A stretch of 10,863 nt of DNA, from the NCBI GenBank assembly GCA_964626885.1, contig CAZVJA010000182.1, positions 1 through 10,863 on the forward strand, written 5' to 3'. This stretch comes from CAZVJA01 sp964626885 (GTDB lineage Bacteria; Planctomycetota; Planctomycetia; Planctomycetales; Planctomycetaceae). The notes below the pieces were generated by a model that was not told the origin of the DNA, ran no database searches, and saw only the letters and a list, made by a program, of their open reading frames with translations. A program made the translations under genes and the position numbers. Positions 1-5,886 of the stretch are shown here, piece after piece; within the stretch, counting starts at the first letter, position 1, and each line of letters begins with the position of its first letter.

Positions 1-45
1 GTCGGCGGGTTGGTCTCTCAGACTGTTCCATCATAACCCGCCGAC
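1..45. repeat. Edge inverted repeat (11-bp arms, 23-nt loop)
   Basis: The arms gtcggcgggtt (1-11) and aacccgccgac (35-45) are perfect reverse complements around a 23-nt loop. The stem may continue to the left of the window. No T-run follows on either strand, so an intrinsic terminator is not strongly supported. From here to 283 I see no credible gene: the open frames crossing this stretch have arginine/proline-rich shadow composition. The inverted repeat itself is certain; its role is unknown. Confidence 0.5.
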
Positions 46-283
46 CGGTCCAACTCCACGATCGCCGCGTTGTCGGGGTGAATTTTCGTCAGTGCGTGAT
101 GTCGCGAATGACAGGCACTCAACTCTCTGACCTGAAAAACCGCCGGGTGCCAAGCCTGCATCGCGCAGCAGGGGATGCATGATGTTGGATCTGCATCGAA
201 CGAACGCTCGCCGTGCGCGATTCGACACTTCTCCTCTTTTCCCCCTGAAGCCCGAAGCCTGACGACCTGGAGCCATCCCTCCG

Positions 284-703
284 TCACTTTCCTCCGCTGA
301 GGTCGCGCAGTTTGCCGGCGGAGGATTCGAAGAAGCGGCGGCGGCGTTCGGGGATGTCGGCGCTCGACCGGACGGAGTCTTCGAGGTCGCGGAGGTTGGC
401 GGCACAATAGCGGCAGCCGACCGAGCGGACATGAAAATCGATGTAGGTCGACAGGTCGTCGTTCAAGGTTCCGAGCAGAAAGCTGCCGAGCTGCTGGCGG
501 GAGGGGCAACTGAGCCGATGCCGCCGCCAGATTTCGCCGACGGTGTGCAGACCGTCGTCGCGCCGGCGGTTGAGCGCCGCCACGCGCTGCCGGAGGGGGT
601 CGCTGCCGCGCAATGCCTTCTCGACGGCGGTCATGGCGTCGACGGGGAGCATCTCGTCGAGGTAGGCGAGCAACTCGTCGTCGGTGAATTCGGGTGCGCT
701 CAT
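284..703 (-). CDS. Small Cys/His protein, anti-sigma/zinc-finger-like, planctomycete type
   Basis: This 139-aa protein starts MSAPEFTDDELLAYLDEMLP. That opening, with an acidic helix reading DELLAYLDEML, resembles the N-terminus of anti-sigma and zinc-finger (zf-HC2-like) proteins. The C-terminal half carries C66 and then H91, C97 and C100 in the block GCRYCAANLRDLE, an H-x5-C-x2-C arrangement. Classical zinc anti-sigma proteins use H-x3-C-x2-C, so this is a variant. No membrane segment or signal peptide is visible, so it should be cytoplasmic. I chose the ATG at 703 because residues before it (the frame stays open to 802, with another ATG at 724) read as unconserved leader. No strong Shine-Dalgarno decides the start. 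No sigma factor gene is adjacent in the window; the gene is divergent from the transketolase gene. Zinc or sigma-factor binding is inferred only from motif and remembered family resemblance. Confidence 0.75.
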   Translation of the reverse strand: MSAPEFTDDELLAYLDEMLPVDAMTAVEKALRGSDPLRQRVAALNRRRDDGLHTVGEIWRRHRLSCPSRQQLGSFLLGTLNDDLSTYIDFHVRSVGCRYCAANLRDLEDSVRSSADIPERRRRFFESSAGKLRDLSGGK

Positions 704-733
704 CTCTATGAGGATAATGCCCATAAGCACTGC

Positions 734-762
734 TTGCCAGCACATTGGTCGATCGTTAGCAT
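734..762 (+). promoter_or_regulatory. Candidate sigma70-type promoter for the split transketolase genes
   Basis: TTGCCA (734-739) matches the -35 consensus at 5 of 6 positions. After a 17-nt spacer, TAGCAT (757-762) matches the -10 at 4 of 6. Transcription would start near 769 and give a leader of about 65 nt before the GTG at 835. It lies in the 131-bp gap between two divergent genes, where a promoter is needed. Planctomycete promoter consensus is poorly constrained, so this is only a candidate. Confidence 0.3.
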
Positions 763-822
763 AGGGCCGTTCGAGATCATTCTGCCGAGTTCGCATCATC
801 AAACTTCACGACCAAAGACCCA

Positions 823-828
823 AGAGGA
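823..828 (+). promoter_or_regulatory. Shine-Dalgarno that sets the GTG start of the transketolase N subunit
   Basis: AGAGGA lies 6 nt before the GTG at 835. A nearby ATG at 830 is out of frame with the transketolase, so the GTG plus this site is the best supported start. Confidence 0.65.
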
Positions 829-834
829 CATGCT

Positions 835-1677
835 GTGCCAGTCTCCGCGAAAACCCTGCCGCCCGATCAACTTCCGGAAATGGCTCGCACGCTGCGGAAG
901 CACATCATCAAAATGACCACCGCCGCCGGCAGCGGGCACCCCAGCAGCAGCCTCTCGGCGGTGGAAGTGGTGACTGCTCTCTTCTTCGGCGGCTTTCTCC
1001 GTATCAATCCCCAACAGCCGCACGATCCGAAACGGGACCGTTTCATCCTCAGCAAGGGGCATGCGGTGCCGGTGCTGTATGCGGCCATGGCGGAAGCAGG
1101 TTATTTCCCCGCGGAAGAATTGATGACGCTCCGCAAGCTCGGCAGCCCGCTCGAGGGGCATCCGGTCATGCAGCGACTGCCGGGGATCGAGGCGTCGACC
1201 GGCTCGCTCGGGCAGGGGCTTTCCATCGGCGTCGGGCATGCCCTTGCTTGCCGACTCGATAAGTACGACGCACGCACTTACGTGATGATCGGCGACGGCG
1301 AGATGGGGGAAGGGCAAGTGTGGGAAGCGTTCGCAGCCGCACATAAGTATAAGCTCGGCAACCTGACGGCCATCGTCGATCAGAACGGCTATCAGCAGAC
1401 CGGCGCAACGCGCGACGTGCTCGACATGACGCCGTTCGATTCGAAGATCGCGGCCTTCGGCTGGCATACGCAGGTGATTGAAGGAAACGATATGCAGGCG
1501 GTGATGGGGGCGCTCAAGACTGCGGTGTCGATCACCGACAAGCCGACGGCGATTGTCTCGAAGACAAAGAAGGGCTTCGGCATTCTGCCGGTGCTCGAAG
1601 CGGAGGGAGACGTCAACTACCACGGCAAGCCGCTTCCGCCGGCCGTTGCGGAGAAGGCGTTGGCGTTGTTGGGGTAA
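835..1677 (+). CDS. Transketolase, N-terminal (ThDP-binding) subunit
   Basis: This 280-aa protein is the thiamine-diphosphate (PP) half of transketolase (EC 2.2.1.1). With the C-terminal subunit it would transfer two-carbon ketol units between sugar phosphates in the non-oxidative pentose phosphate pathway, in the cytoplasm. Visible motifs are SGHP (33-36), SKGHA (73-77), the GSLGQGLS loop (123-130), and the ThDP/Mg motif beginning GDGEMGEGQ (153-161) and closing at N184. About 280 aa is the usual length for the N half of a split transketolase. It ends cleanly after this domain (EKALALLG-stop), so it is a genuine split gene rather than a truncation. Translation starts at GTG with a good Shine-Dalgarno. 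Unusually, the partner gene is 504 bp downstream across a repeat island instead of directly adjoining. Function is confident; whether both genes share one transcript is not visible. Confidence 0.95.
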   Translation: MPVSAKTLPPDQLPEMARTLRKHIIKMTTAAGSGHPSSSLSAVEVVTALFFGGFLRINPQQPHDPKRDRFILSKGHAVPVLYAAMAEAGYFPAEELMTLRKLGSPLEGHPVMQRLPGIEASTGSLGQGLSIGVGHALACRLDKYDARTYVMIGDGEMGEGQVWEAFAAAHKYKLGNLTAIVDQNGYQQTGATRDVLDMTPFDSKIAAFGWHTQVIEGNDMQAVMGALKTAVSITDKPTAIVSKTKKGFGILPVLEAEGDVNYHGKPLPPAVAEKALALLG

Positions 1678-1707
1678 CGTCCGTGGTATCGTAAAAGACG
1701 AAGGATT

Positions 1708-1731
1708 CGTGTGGAACTGACTTTGCCAGTG
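1708..1731 (-). repeat. Degenerate inverted copy of the cactggc-gga-gccagtg repeat
   Basis: Read on the plus strand, cgtgtg is followed by gaactgactttgccagtg. Compared with the reverse complement of the copy at 1755-1779, it shares the cgtgtg flank and 13 of the next 18 bases. It is best seen as a decayed copy in opposite orientation. Confidence 0.55.
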
Positions 1732-1754
1732 AAATTGGAATGAGAAACGAAGAA

Positions 1755-1779
1755 CACTGGCGGAGCCAGTGGCACACGC
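1755..1779 (+). repeat. 25-bp palindromic repeat, copy 1
   Basis: The arms cactggc (1755-1761) and gccagtg (1765-1771) surround a gga loop, followed by gcacacgc. All 25 bases recur exactly at 2095-2119. I recall such cactggc/gccagtg palindromes as common in planctomycete intergenic DNA; here that is memory, while the duplication itself is seen. Confidence 0.9.
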
Positions 1780-1816
1780 ATGGTGGTTGGAAGCAATCGG
1801 AAAATGAACAGCCTTC

Positions 1817-1862
1817 GTCCCGGAGGGACGTGGTGAAAATAGCCCAGCGATTTATCGCTGGG
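1817..1862 (+). repeat. Two-hairpin unit, copy 1
   Basis: The first hairpin is gtcccggagggac (1817-1829, 5-bp arms; 6-bp if the outer c/g pair is included). After 5 bases and the shared gaaaatagccc (1835-1845) comes the second hairpin, cccagcgatttatcgctggg (1843-1862), with 9-bp arms around tt. The same order recurs in reverse orientation at 1975-2019, so the two hairpins are parts of one unit. Confidence 0.85.
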
Positions 1863-1892
1863 GGTGAGAGTTGAGGAGAGGAATGCCTTTGA

Positions 1893-1905
1893 GTCCCGTA
1901 GGGAC
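1893..1905. repeat. Lone gtccc-gta-gggac palindrome
   Basis: This has the same arms as the first hairpin of the two-hairpin unit with a different 3-nt loop. No second hairpin is attached. It lies between the two oppositely oriented units. Confidence 0.75.
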
Positions 1906-1934
1906 GGATGAATTGCACGGGCGCCTTTACAGTC

Positions 1935-1947
1935 GCCCCTCCGGGGC
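1935..1947. repeat. gcccc-tcc-ggggc palindrome
   Basis: Five-base perfect arms surround a 3-nt loop, similar in architecture to the gtccc palindromes but different in sequence. It lies in the spacer between the two inverted units. Confidence 0.6.
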
Positions 1948-1974
1948 TCGGTAGTTCAGGCTGATGCGGTTTTT

Positions 1975-2019
1975 CCCAGGCATAAATGCCTGGGCTATTT
2001 TCGGGTGTCCCTTCGGGAC
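1975..2019 (-). repeat. Two-hairpin unit, copy 2 (inverted)
   Basis: On the minus strand it reads gtcccgaagggac, then a short spacer, gaaaatagccc, and a hairpin with cccaggcat / atgcctggg arms. It mirrors the unit at 1817-1862. In the second stem a CG step has become GC on one arm with the matching change on the other, so pairing is kept while sequence differs. Confidence 0.85.
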
Positions 2020-2094
2020 AAAGACAGCAGAACGAACGAGTTACTCAGACCTGGACGACTTCAGCTCCTCATCGGAGTGATCAAAAACTGACAG

Positions 2095-2119
2095 CACTGG
2101 CGGAGCCAGTGGCACACGC
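2095..2119 (+). repeat. 25-bp palindromic repeat, copy 2
   Basis: Identical over 25 bases to 1755-1779, in the same orientation. It ends about 60 bp before the start codon of the transketolase C subunit. Confidence 0.9.
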
Positions 2120-2181
2120 GGAAAAGACGAATATTCTAATACGAGCGTTTTTGAATTCGATCGACGGAAAGCGAACGACTT

Positions 2182-3141
2182 ATGGCACTCGGTGAGGCAA
2201 GCGGCTTGAAGATGGGGCAGGCAACGCGCGACGCGTTCGGCGACGCGCTCAAGGAACTCGGTGACAAGTACCCGAATGTCGTCACGGTCGACGGCGACGT
2301 CGGCAATTCGACCCGCACCGAGGTCTTCGCGAAAGCCCACCCGGAGCGCGGATTCAACGTCGGCATCGCCGAGAGCAACATGGTCAGCGTGGCGGGGGGT
2401 CTTGCGGCCAGCGGCAAAACTCCGGTCGTCGCCAGCTTCGCCTGCTTCCTGCTTTGCAACGCCTACGATCAGATCCGCATGTCGGTTGCCTTTCCCGGGT
2501 TGAACGTCAAGCTCGTCGGATCGCACGCGGGGATCTCGATCGGCGAGGACGGCCCGTCGCAGATGGGCATTGAAGACGTCGCGCTCGCCTGCACGCTCCC
2601 CAACGTGGTGGTGATGGTTCCGTCAGACGCTCCGTCGACCAAGAAGGCCACCGCCGCGATGCTCGAACACAAAGGGCCGACATATCTCCGACTCGGTCGG
2701 CCGAAGGTGCCGGTGATTTATCCGAACGGGTGCGATTTCGAGATCGGCAAGGCGAATGTCGTTCGCGCGGGAGATGACGTGACGATCATCGCCAACGGGC
2801 TGATGGTGTCGATGGCGCTCGATGCCGCCGCGGCCCTTGCGAAGGAGGGGGTTTCCGCCCGCGTAATCGATATGCACACCGTGAAGCCTCTCGACGAAGA
2901 AGCGGTGGCCCGCGCCGCGCGAGAGACCGGCGCGATCGTCGTCGCGGAAGAGCATCTGGCGGCGGGAGGACTGGGAGCGGCGGTGGCGTCGGTCGTCACC
3001 CGGACTGTTCCGGTTCCCATGGCCTACGTCAATCTGGGAGACCGTTACGCCGAGAGCGGCGATCCCGACGGTCTGTTGGAAAAGTACGGCCTGACTCCCG
3101 AGGCCATTGTCGAAGCAGTCCGGAAAGTGAACCGGCGATAG
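2182..3141 (+). CDS. Transketolase, C-terminal (Pyr and C-domain) subunit
   Basis: This 319-aa protein is the pyrimidine-binding and C-terminal half of transketolase. It completes the enzyme begun by the N subunit upstream. The activating glutamate is in GIAESNM (E64), which in this family contacts the aminopyrimidine ring of ThDP across the subunit interface. The segment GSHAGISIGEDGPSQMGIED (113-132) carries the active-site histidine H115 and the loop found in split transketolases. A conserved C-terminal domain follows, with the PSDAPSTKKA region and LRLGRPKVPV. Size fits the usual 300-320 aa. The ATG at 2182 is chosen because the Pyr domain begins soon after it; GGAAAG at 2166-2171 is a weak, rather distant ribosome site. 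Its stop codon overlaps the GTG of the next gene (TAGTG), implying translational coupling. A DXS-type synthase is less likely because the N half is transketolase-like. Confidence 0.95.
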   Translation: MALGEASGLKMGQATRDAFGDALKELGDKYPNVVTVDGDVGNSTRTEVFAKAHPERGFNVGIAESNMVSVAGGLAASGKTPVVASFACFLLCNAYDQIRMSVAFPGLNVKLVGSHAGISIGEDGPSQMGIEDVALACTLPNVVVMVPSDAPSTKKATAAMLEHKGPTYLRLGRPKVPVIYPNGCDFEIGKANVVRAGDDVTIIANGLMVSMALDAAAALAKEGVSARVIDMHTVKPLDEEAVARAARETGAIVVAEEHLAAGGLGAAVASVVTRTVPVPMAYVNLGDRYAESGDPDGLLEKYGLTPEAIVEAVRKVNRR

Positions 3142-4097
3142 TGATCGAATATCGGTCGTTTCATAACTCCGATCCGCCGCAGCTTGTTGCCCTCTGGAAT
3201 GGAACTCCGTTGGGCCGGGGTGTTGCCTCGGGAATCTCGACCGACGCCTTCGAGACCCTCAACTTCTCGCAGCCCTTTTTTGATCCGCGCGGACTGATCG
3301 TCGCCTGCAACGGCACCGACATCGTGGGCTTCGCGCATGCCGGGTTCGGTTCCAATACCAACGGCTCCGCGCTCTCGAAGGACGCGGGAGTCATTTGCGC
3401 CGCGCTGGTCCATCCCGGTTTTCGCAATCAGGGGATCGGCCGCGAACTCGTCCGCCGCGCCGAACAGTATTTGAAAGACGAGGGAGCGACAAGCATTTAC
3501 GCCGGCCCCGCCGAGCCGCGCGATCCGTTCTACTTTGGATTGTACGGCGGAACGCAGCCGGCCGGGTTCCTGGAGTCTGATCCCGACGGCGCCCCGTTCT
3601 TTACCGCGCTCGGTTACGAACCCGTCGATCGCTACGGGATCTATCAGTGCGTGCTCGAGCAGCAAAAGACGCCGATGAGTTTCCGTCTCGTCAATCTTCG
3701 CCGCAAGATGGAGGTCGTTGCCTCGCATCAGCCCCCCTCCGCGTCGTGGTGGTGGTTCACTCGCTACGGGCGGCTCGATTCGCTCCGCTTCGTCCTCCGC
3801 CCGAAAGAGGGTGGCCCGAACGTCGCCGCCATGACCATTCTGGGGCTCGACCTCTACATGACCAGTTGGCAGGAACGCGCGGTCGGCTTCGCGGAACTCG
3901 ACGTGCTGGAGAGCGAGCACCGCAAGGGCTACGGACAGATGCTGGTGCTCGACGTCTGCAAGCGACTGAAAGACGAACTCGTCACTCTCGTCGAGGCGCA
4001 CGCCCACGAATCGAACGTCGCCGTCATTGGCCTCCTTCAATCCGCCGGCTTCACCCAGGTCGACACCGGCGTGGTCTACCGGCGGAAAGAAGCGTAA
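3141..4097 (+). CDS. Tandem two-domain GNAT N-acetyltransferase
   Basis: This 318-aa protein appears to contain two Gcn5-related acetyltransferase domains. The first (about 1-170) has the acetyl-CoA pyrophosphate-binding motif RNQGIGREL (95-103) after the strand ICAALVHPGF. It ends in FFTALGYEPVDRYGIYQ, the typical last helix and strand. The second (about 180-318) has RKGYGQMLV (261-269) and closes with IGLLQSAGFTQVDTGVVY, again a GNAT ending. The substrate cannot be told from sequence; in double-GNAT proteins often only one domain is active. No signal peptide or membrane segment is visible. The GTG start overlaps the stop of the transketolase gene by one base, so the two are very likely co-transcribed and translationally coupled. 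Whether the acetyltransferase works on a sugar phosphate, a protein or something unrelated is unknown. Confidence 0.88.
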   Translation: MIEYRSFHNSDPPQLVALWNGTPLGRGVASGISTDAFETLNFSQPFFDPRGLIVACNGTDIVGFAHAGFGSNTNGSALSKDAGVICAALVHPGFRNQGIGRELVRRAEQYLKDEGATSIYAGPAEPRDPFYFGLYGGTQPAGFLESDPDGAPFFTALGYEPVDRYGIYQCVLEQQKTPMSFRLVNLRRKMEVVASHQPPSASWWWFTRYGRLDSLRFVLRPKEGGPNVAAMTILGLDLYMTSWQERAVGFAELDVLESEHRKGYGQMLVLDVCKRLKDELVTLVEAHAHESNVAVIGLLQSAGFTQVDTGVVYRRKEA

Positions 4098-4145
4098 GCC
4101 GACCCTTCCGGCGCTCGGGATTCAAGTTGCGGGGATTCTCTACAA

Positions 4146-4277
4146 GTGGTTTCAAAATCCTGTCTTTGGGAGGGCGAGGCTCCTGGGGAGCCGCCATAAC
4201 GAGAGACTTTCGGTCGCGGCGGCTCGGCGGACCACCCACCGGGCGGTGTCCCCTCGCCCTCCCGGTTTTGAAACCAC
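4146..4277 (+). repeat. 132-bp hairpin (MITE-like) element, copy A
   Basis: The ends are gtggtttcaaaa (4146-4157) and ttttgaaaccac (4266-4277), perfect 12-bp terminal inverted repeats. Inside, gggagggcgagg (4168-4179) pairs with cctcgccctccc (4252-4263), and gagccgcc (4188-4195) pairs with ggcggctc (4218-4225) around a 22-nt centre. The whole element can fold into one long interrupted hairpin. It encodes no protein and no clear target duplication is visible. It ends 16 bp before the start of the next gene and only 5 bp before that gene's ribosome site. A related copy lies at 8238-8371. Non-autonomous mobility is inferred from structure and dispersal. Confidence 0.85.
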
Positions 4278-4281
4278 CTTT

Positions 4282-4285
4282 AGGA
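4282..4285 (+). promoter_or_regulatory. Ribosome binding site setting the start of the phosphodiesterase-like gene
   Basis: AGGA lies 8 nt before the ATG at 4294. The frame is open further upstream to 4027, but that stretch overlaps the acetyltransferase gene and runs through the hairpin element. The site plus the signal peptide that follows favours 4294. Confidence 0.6.
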
Positions 4286-4293
4286 ATGATGCG

Positions 4294-5808
4294 ATGAAAC
4301 TCACAATCCTCCGCGCGATGTCTCTCATTTGGTTCGCTGCTTTGCTGGCGAATTGCGACATGGCCCAGGCGGAGAGCCCCGTCGAAGCATGGGCAAGCAC
4401 GGTCCCAATCCCCGCCGAAATGCCCGAGGCGGCCGTGGCACGTCATGCGCGGGTTCGCGCGCGTCGTCAACAAGTCGTGGTCATTTGCCACCGGGGGGCC
4501 GTCGAGTTCGCCAGGGAGAACACGCTCGAGGCGTACCGCGCCACATTTGAATTGGGAGCCGACGGAAACGAGATTGATATCCGCGCCACGAAAGACGGCG
4601 TACTGGTCTGCTTTCACGACGACATGCTCGACAATCTTCTGCACGCATACGGCGACACGCCGGATTACACGTATGACGAACTGAGAGCATTTCGATTTCG
4701 CGAGACCGGCAAGTTTGGGGAGTATTGTCGCATTCCGACGCTCGTCGAAGTGTTTGAGTTGCATCGAAAATACGGGGGCCTCATACAGCTGGATATCAAG
4801 CGCCCCGGCTTGGATGGCGCCATCGCCACGCTGCTGGACCGAATGGATCTTTGGGACCATGTTGTCGTTTCCCCGGGCGATCGAATTCGGCGGAACGAGC
4901 GATTTGCGCCGCTCCGATACAAGGCGGCCCTCTACGAAGATCACAGCGACCTCTTCCCCGATCAAATCTCCGCGGCTCTTGCGAAACCAGGGGAGATGGT
5001 GATGGTCGAGGACCCGCGAGCGATCCTGCTGGCACTCGGTCGCCAACGGGGAAAGCTCTCCGATTTCCCTGTGGCTCCCGCGCAGGGCAACAAACCGTCG
5101 CTCCCATTGAATATCGAGATGTCCAAGCGGAACGAACTCATCGCGACGCTGCGGGACGCGGGGGACTGGAATCAGACCGAAGGTGACCAGAAGCGACAAG
5201 CACTTCGAGCTGCGCGAATTGTCGACAGGGCGCGTGCCGCCGATGCATTGGCGGCGCTCGGCCAGGGGGATGAGGAGATTTTATCGTTGCTCGAGGAGCG
5301 GGTCCGAAATCGAAGTTTGAATGCCGAGTGGCAGTATCATGGTCTCGACGGCGCGGCTGCACTGCGGGCGCTCTTCACGCTCGAAGCAGGGCGGGCGGTG
5401 CCGCTCGCGCGATTCATCCTGTTTCGCGACGATCCGGAACTTGCCCGCGTGAAGAACCCCATGTACGACAATCCACGTGCCTGGACCGATTTCCGGCAGA
5501 AGTTCGTCGTCTTCGATTGCCTAAAAACACATCCACTTCCAGGGGCGGCGGAACTTTGTCGTGAATACTTGCGGCTGGAGGAGGCGGACGCGCGGCAGAT
5601 CGGTATTCCGCAATTCGACCAGGCGGCCGACGCCTTGCTGACGCTTCAACGGGAGAAACCGACCGCGCTGGAACTCCTGCGGCATTCTCGCCGCGACGTG
5701 CGCGGCAGGGCAATTTTGCACTGCCTTCGGTTTATCGATCAGCCCTGGGCCGTCGAGGCACTGACCGAAGCCGCACCTCACACGCTGAAGTATCGGATGG
5801 AACAATAA
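4294..5808 (+). CDS. Exported glycerophosphodiester phosphodiesterase-family protein with helical C-terminal extension
   Basis: This 504-aa protein begins with a signal peptide (residues 1 to about 26: MKLTILR, hydrophobic core, then AQA before ESP). GDPD motifs follow: HRG (66-68), ENTLEAYRATFELGAD (75-90), E93-x-D95, the TKDGVLVCFHD segment (99-109) with catalytic-type H108, and IPTL (147-150) then LDIKRP (166-171). In the family these residues bind a divalent metal and cleave glycerophosphodiesters to glycerol-3-phosphate and an alcohol. In the strand usually reading EIK the acidic residue is D (LDIK). After about residue 250 the usual barrel end is hard to recognise. The rest (about 290-504) is alpha-helical, with short A/L/E-rich helices that could be HEAT-like. 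Exported location is inferred. A lipoprotein site at LANC (18-21) is unlikely because N precedes the cysteine. The gene is convergent with motB, 78 bp apart; no strong terminator lies between them. Confidence 0.85.
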   Translation: MKLTILRAMSLIWFAALLANCDMAQAESPVEAWASTVPIPAEMPEAAVARHARVRARRQQVVVICHRGAVEFARENTLEAYRATFELGADGNEIDIRATKDGVLVCFHDDMLDNLLHAYGDTPDYTYDELRAFRFRETGKFGEYCRIPTLVEVFELHRKYGGLIQLDIKRPGLDGAIATLLDRMDLWDHVVVSPGDRIRRNERFAPLRYKAALYEDHSDLFPDQISAALAKPGEMVMVEDPRAILLALGRQRGKLSDFPVAPAQGNKPSLPLNIEMSKRNELIATLRDAGDWNQTEGDQKRQALRAARIVDRARAADALAALGQGDEEILSLLEERVRNRSLNAEWQYHGLDGAAALRALFTLEAGRAVPLARFILFRDDPELARVKNPMYDNPRAWTDFRQKFVVFDCLKTHPLPGAAELCREYLRLEEADARQIGIPQFDQAADALLTLQREKPTALELLRHSRRDVRGRAILHCLRFIDQPWAVEALTEAAPHTLKYRMEQ

Positions 5809-5886
5809 TCGTCCGTTCCCGCCTTCGACCAGCAACCGGAAGCGGCAGGGGGTATTGTGCTTTCCCACAACTCAGTCGCGGATGTC

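Larger units (their letters stand above)
1678..2181. repeat. 504-bp intergenic island of small palindromes between the transketolase halves
   Basis: No credible gene is present. The stretch holds at least eight short palindromes of several sequence types (listed separately). A 10-bp direct repeat, aaaagacgaa, brackets them at 1693-1702 and 2122-2131. Two oppositely oriented copies of a two-hairpin unit lie at its centre, which is the layout of the REP/BIME type of bacterial interspersed elements. No transposase, including any Y1-type REP-associated tyrosine transposase (RAYT), is encoded in this window. As RNA, the island would sit between the two transketolase reading frames and could fold heavily. 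Confidence 0.8.

Noticed and set aside
18..743. Long minus-strand open frame overlapping the Cys/His protein
   Set aside because: It has arginine/proline-rich composition without motifs and overlaps a gene with recognisable motifs in another frame; it is a GC-driven shadow.
1755..2119. CRISPR-like array
   Set aside because: Only two exact 25-bp copies, 340 bp apart, with no regular spacers and no cas genes.
1986..2195. Small frame within the palindrome island
   Set aside because: It encodes only repeat DNA in translation; such small frames in repeats are commonly mis-called genes.
3045..4040. 331-codon minus-strand frame opposite the acetyltransferase
   Set aside because: The plus strand has clear GNAT motifs; the antisense protein has no recognisable domain.
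4027..4293. Upstream extension of the phosphodiesterase-like gene to 4027
   Set aside because: It would translate the end of the acetyltransferase gene in another frame and the whole hairpin element, and would bury the signal peptide. The ATG at 4294 has a ribosome site.
4348..4359. Lipoprotein signal (LANC) in the phosphodiesterase-like protein
   Set aside because: Asparagine before the cysteine is not a usual lipobox residue, and an AQA cleavage site fits better.
4051..5199. 382-codon minus-strand frame opposite the phosphodiesterase-like gene
   Set aside because: It is antisense to conserved GDPD motifs and runs through the hairpin element; shadow frame.
5855..5870. Terminator between the convergent phosphodiesterase-like and motB genes
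   Set aside because: Only a 5-bp ttgtg/cacaa stem without a T-run; too weak to call.
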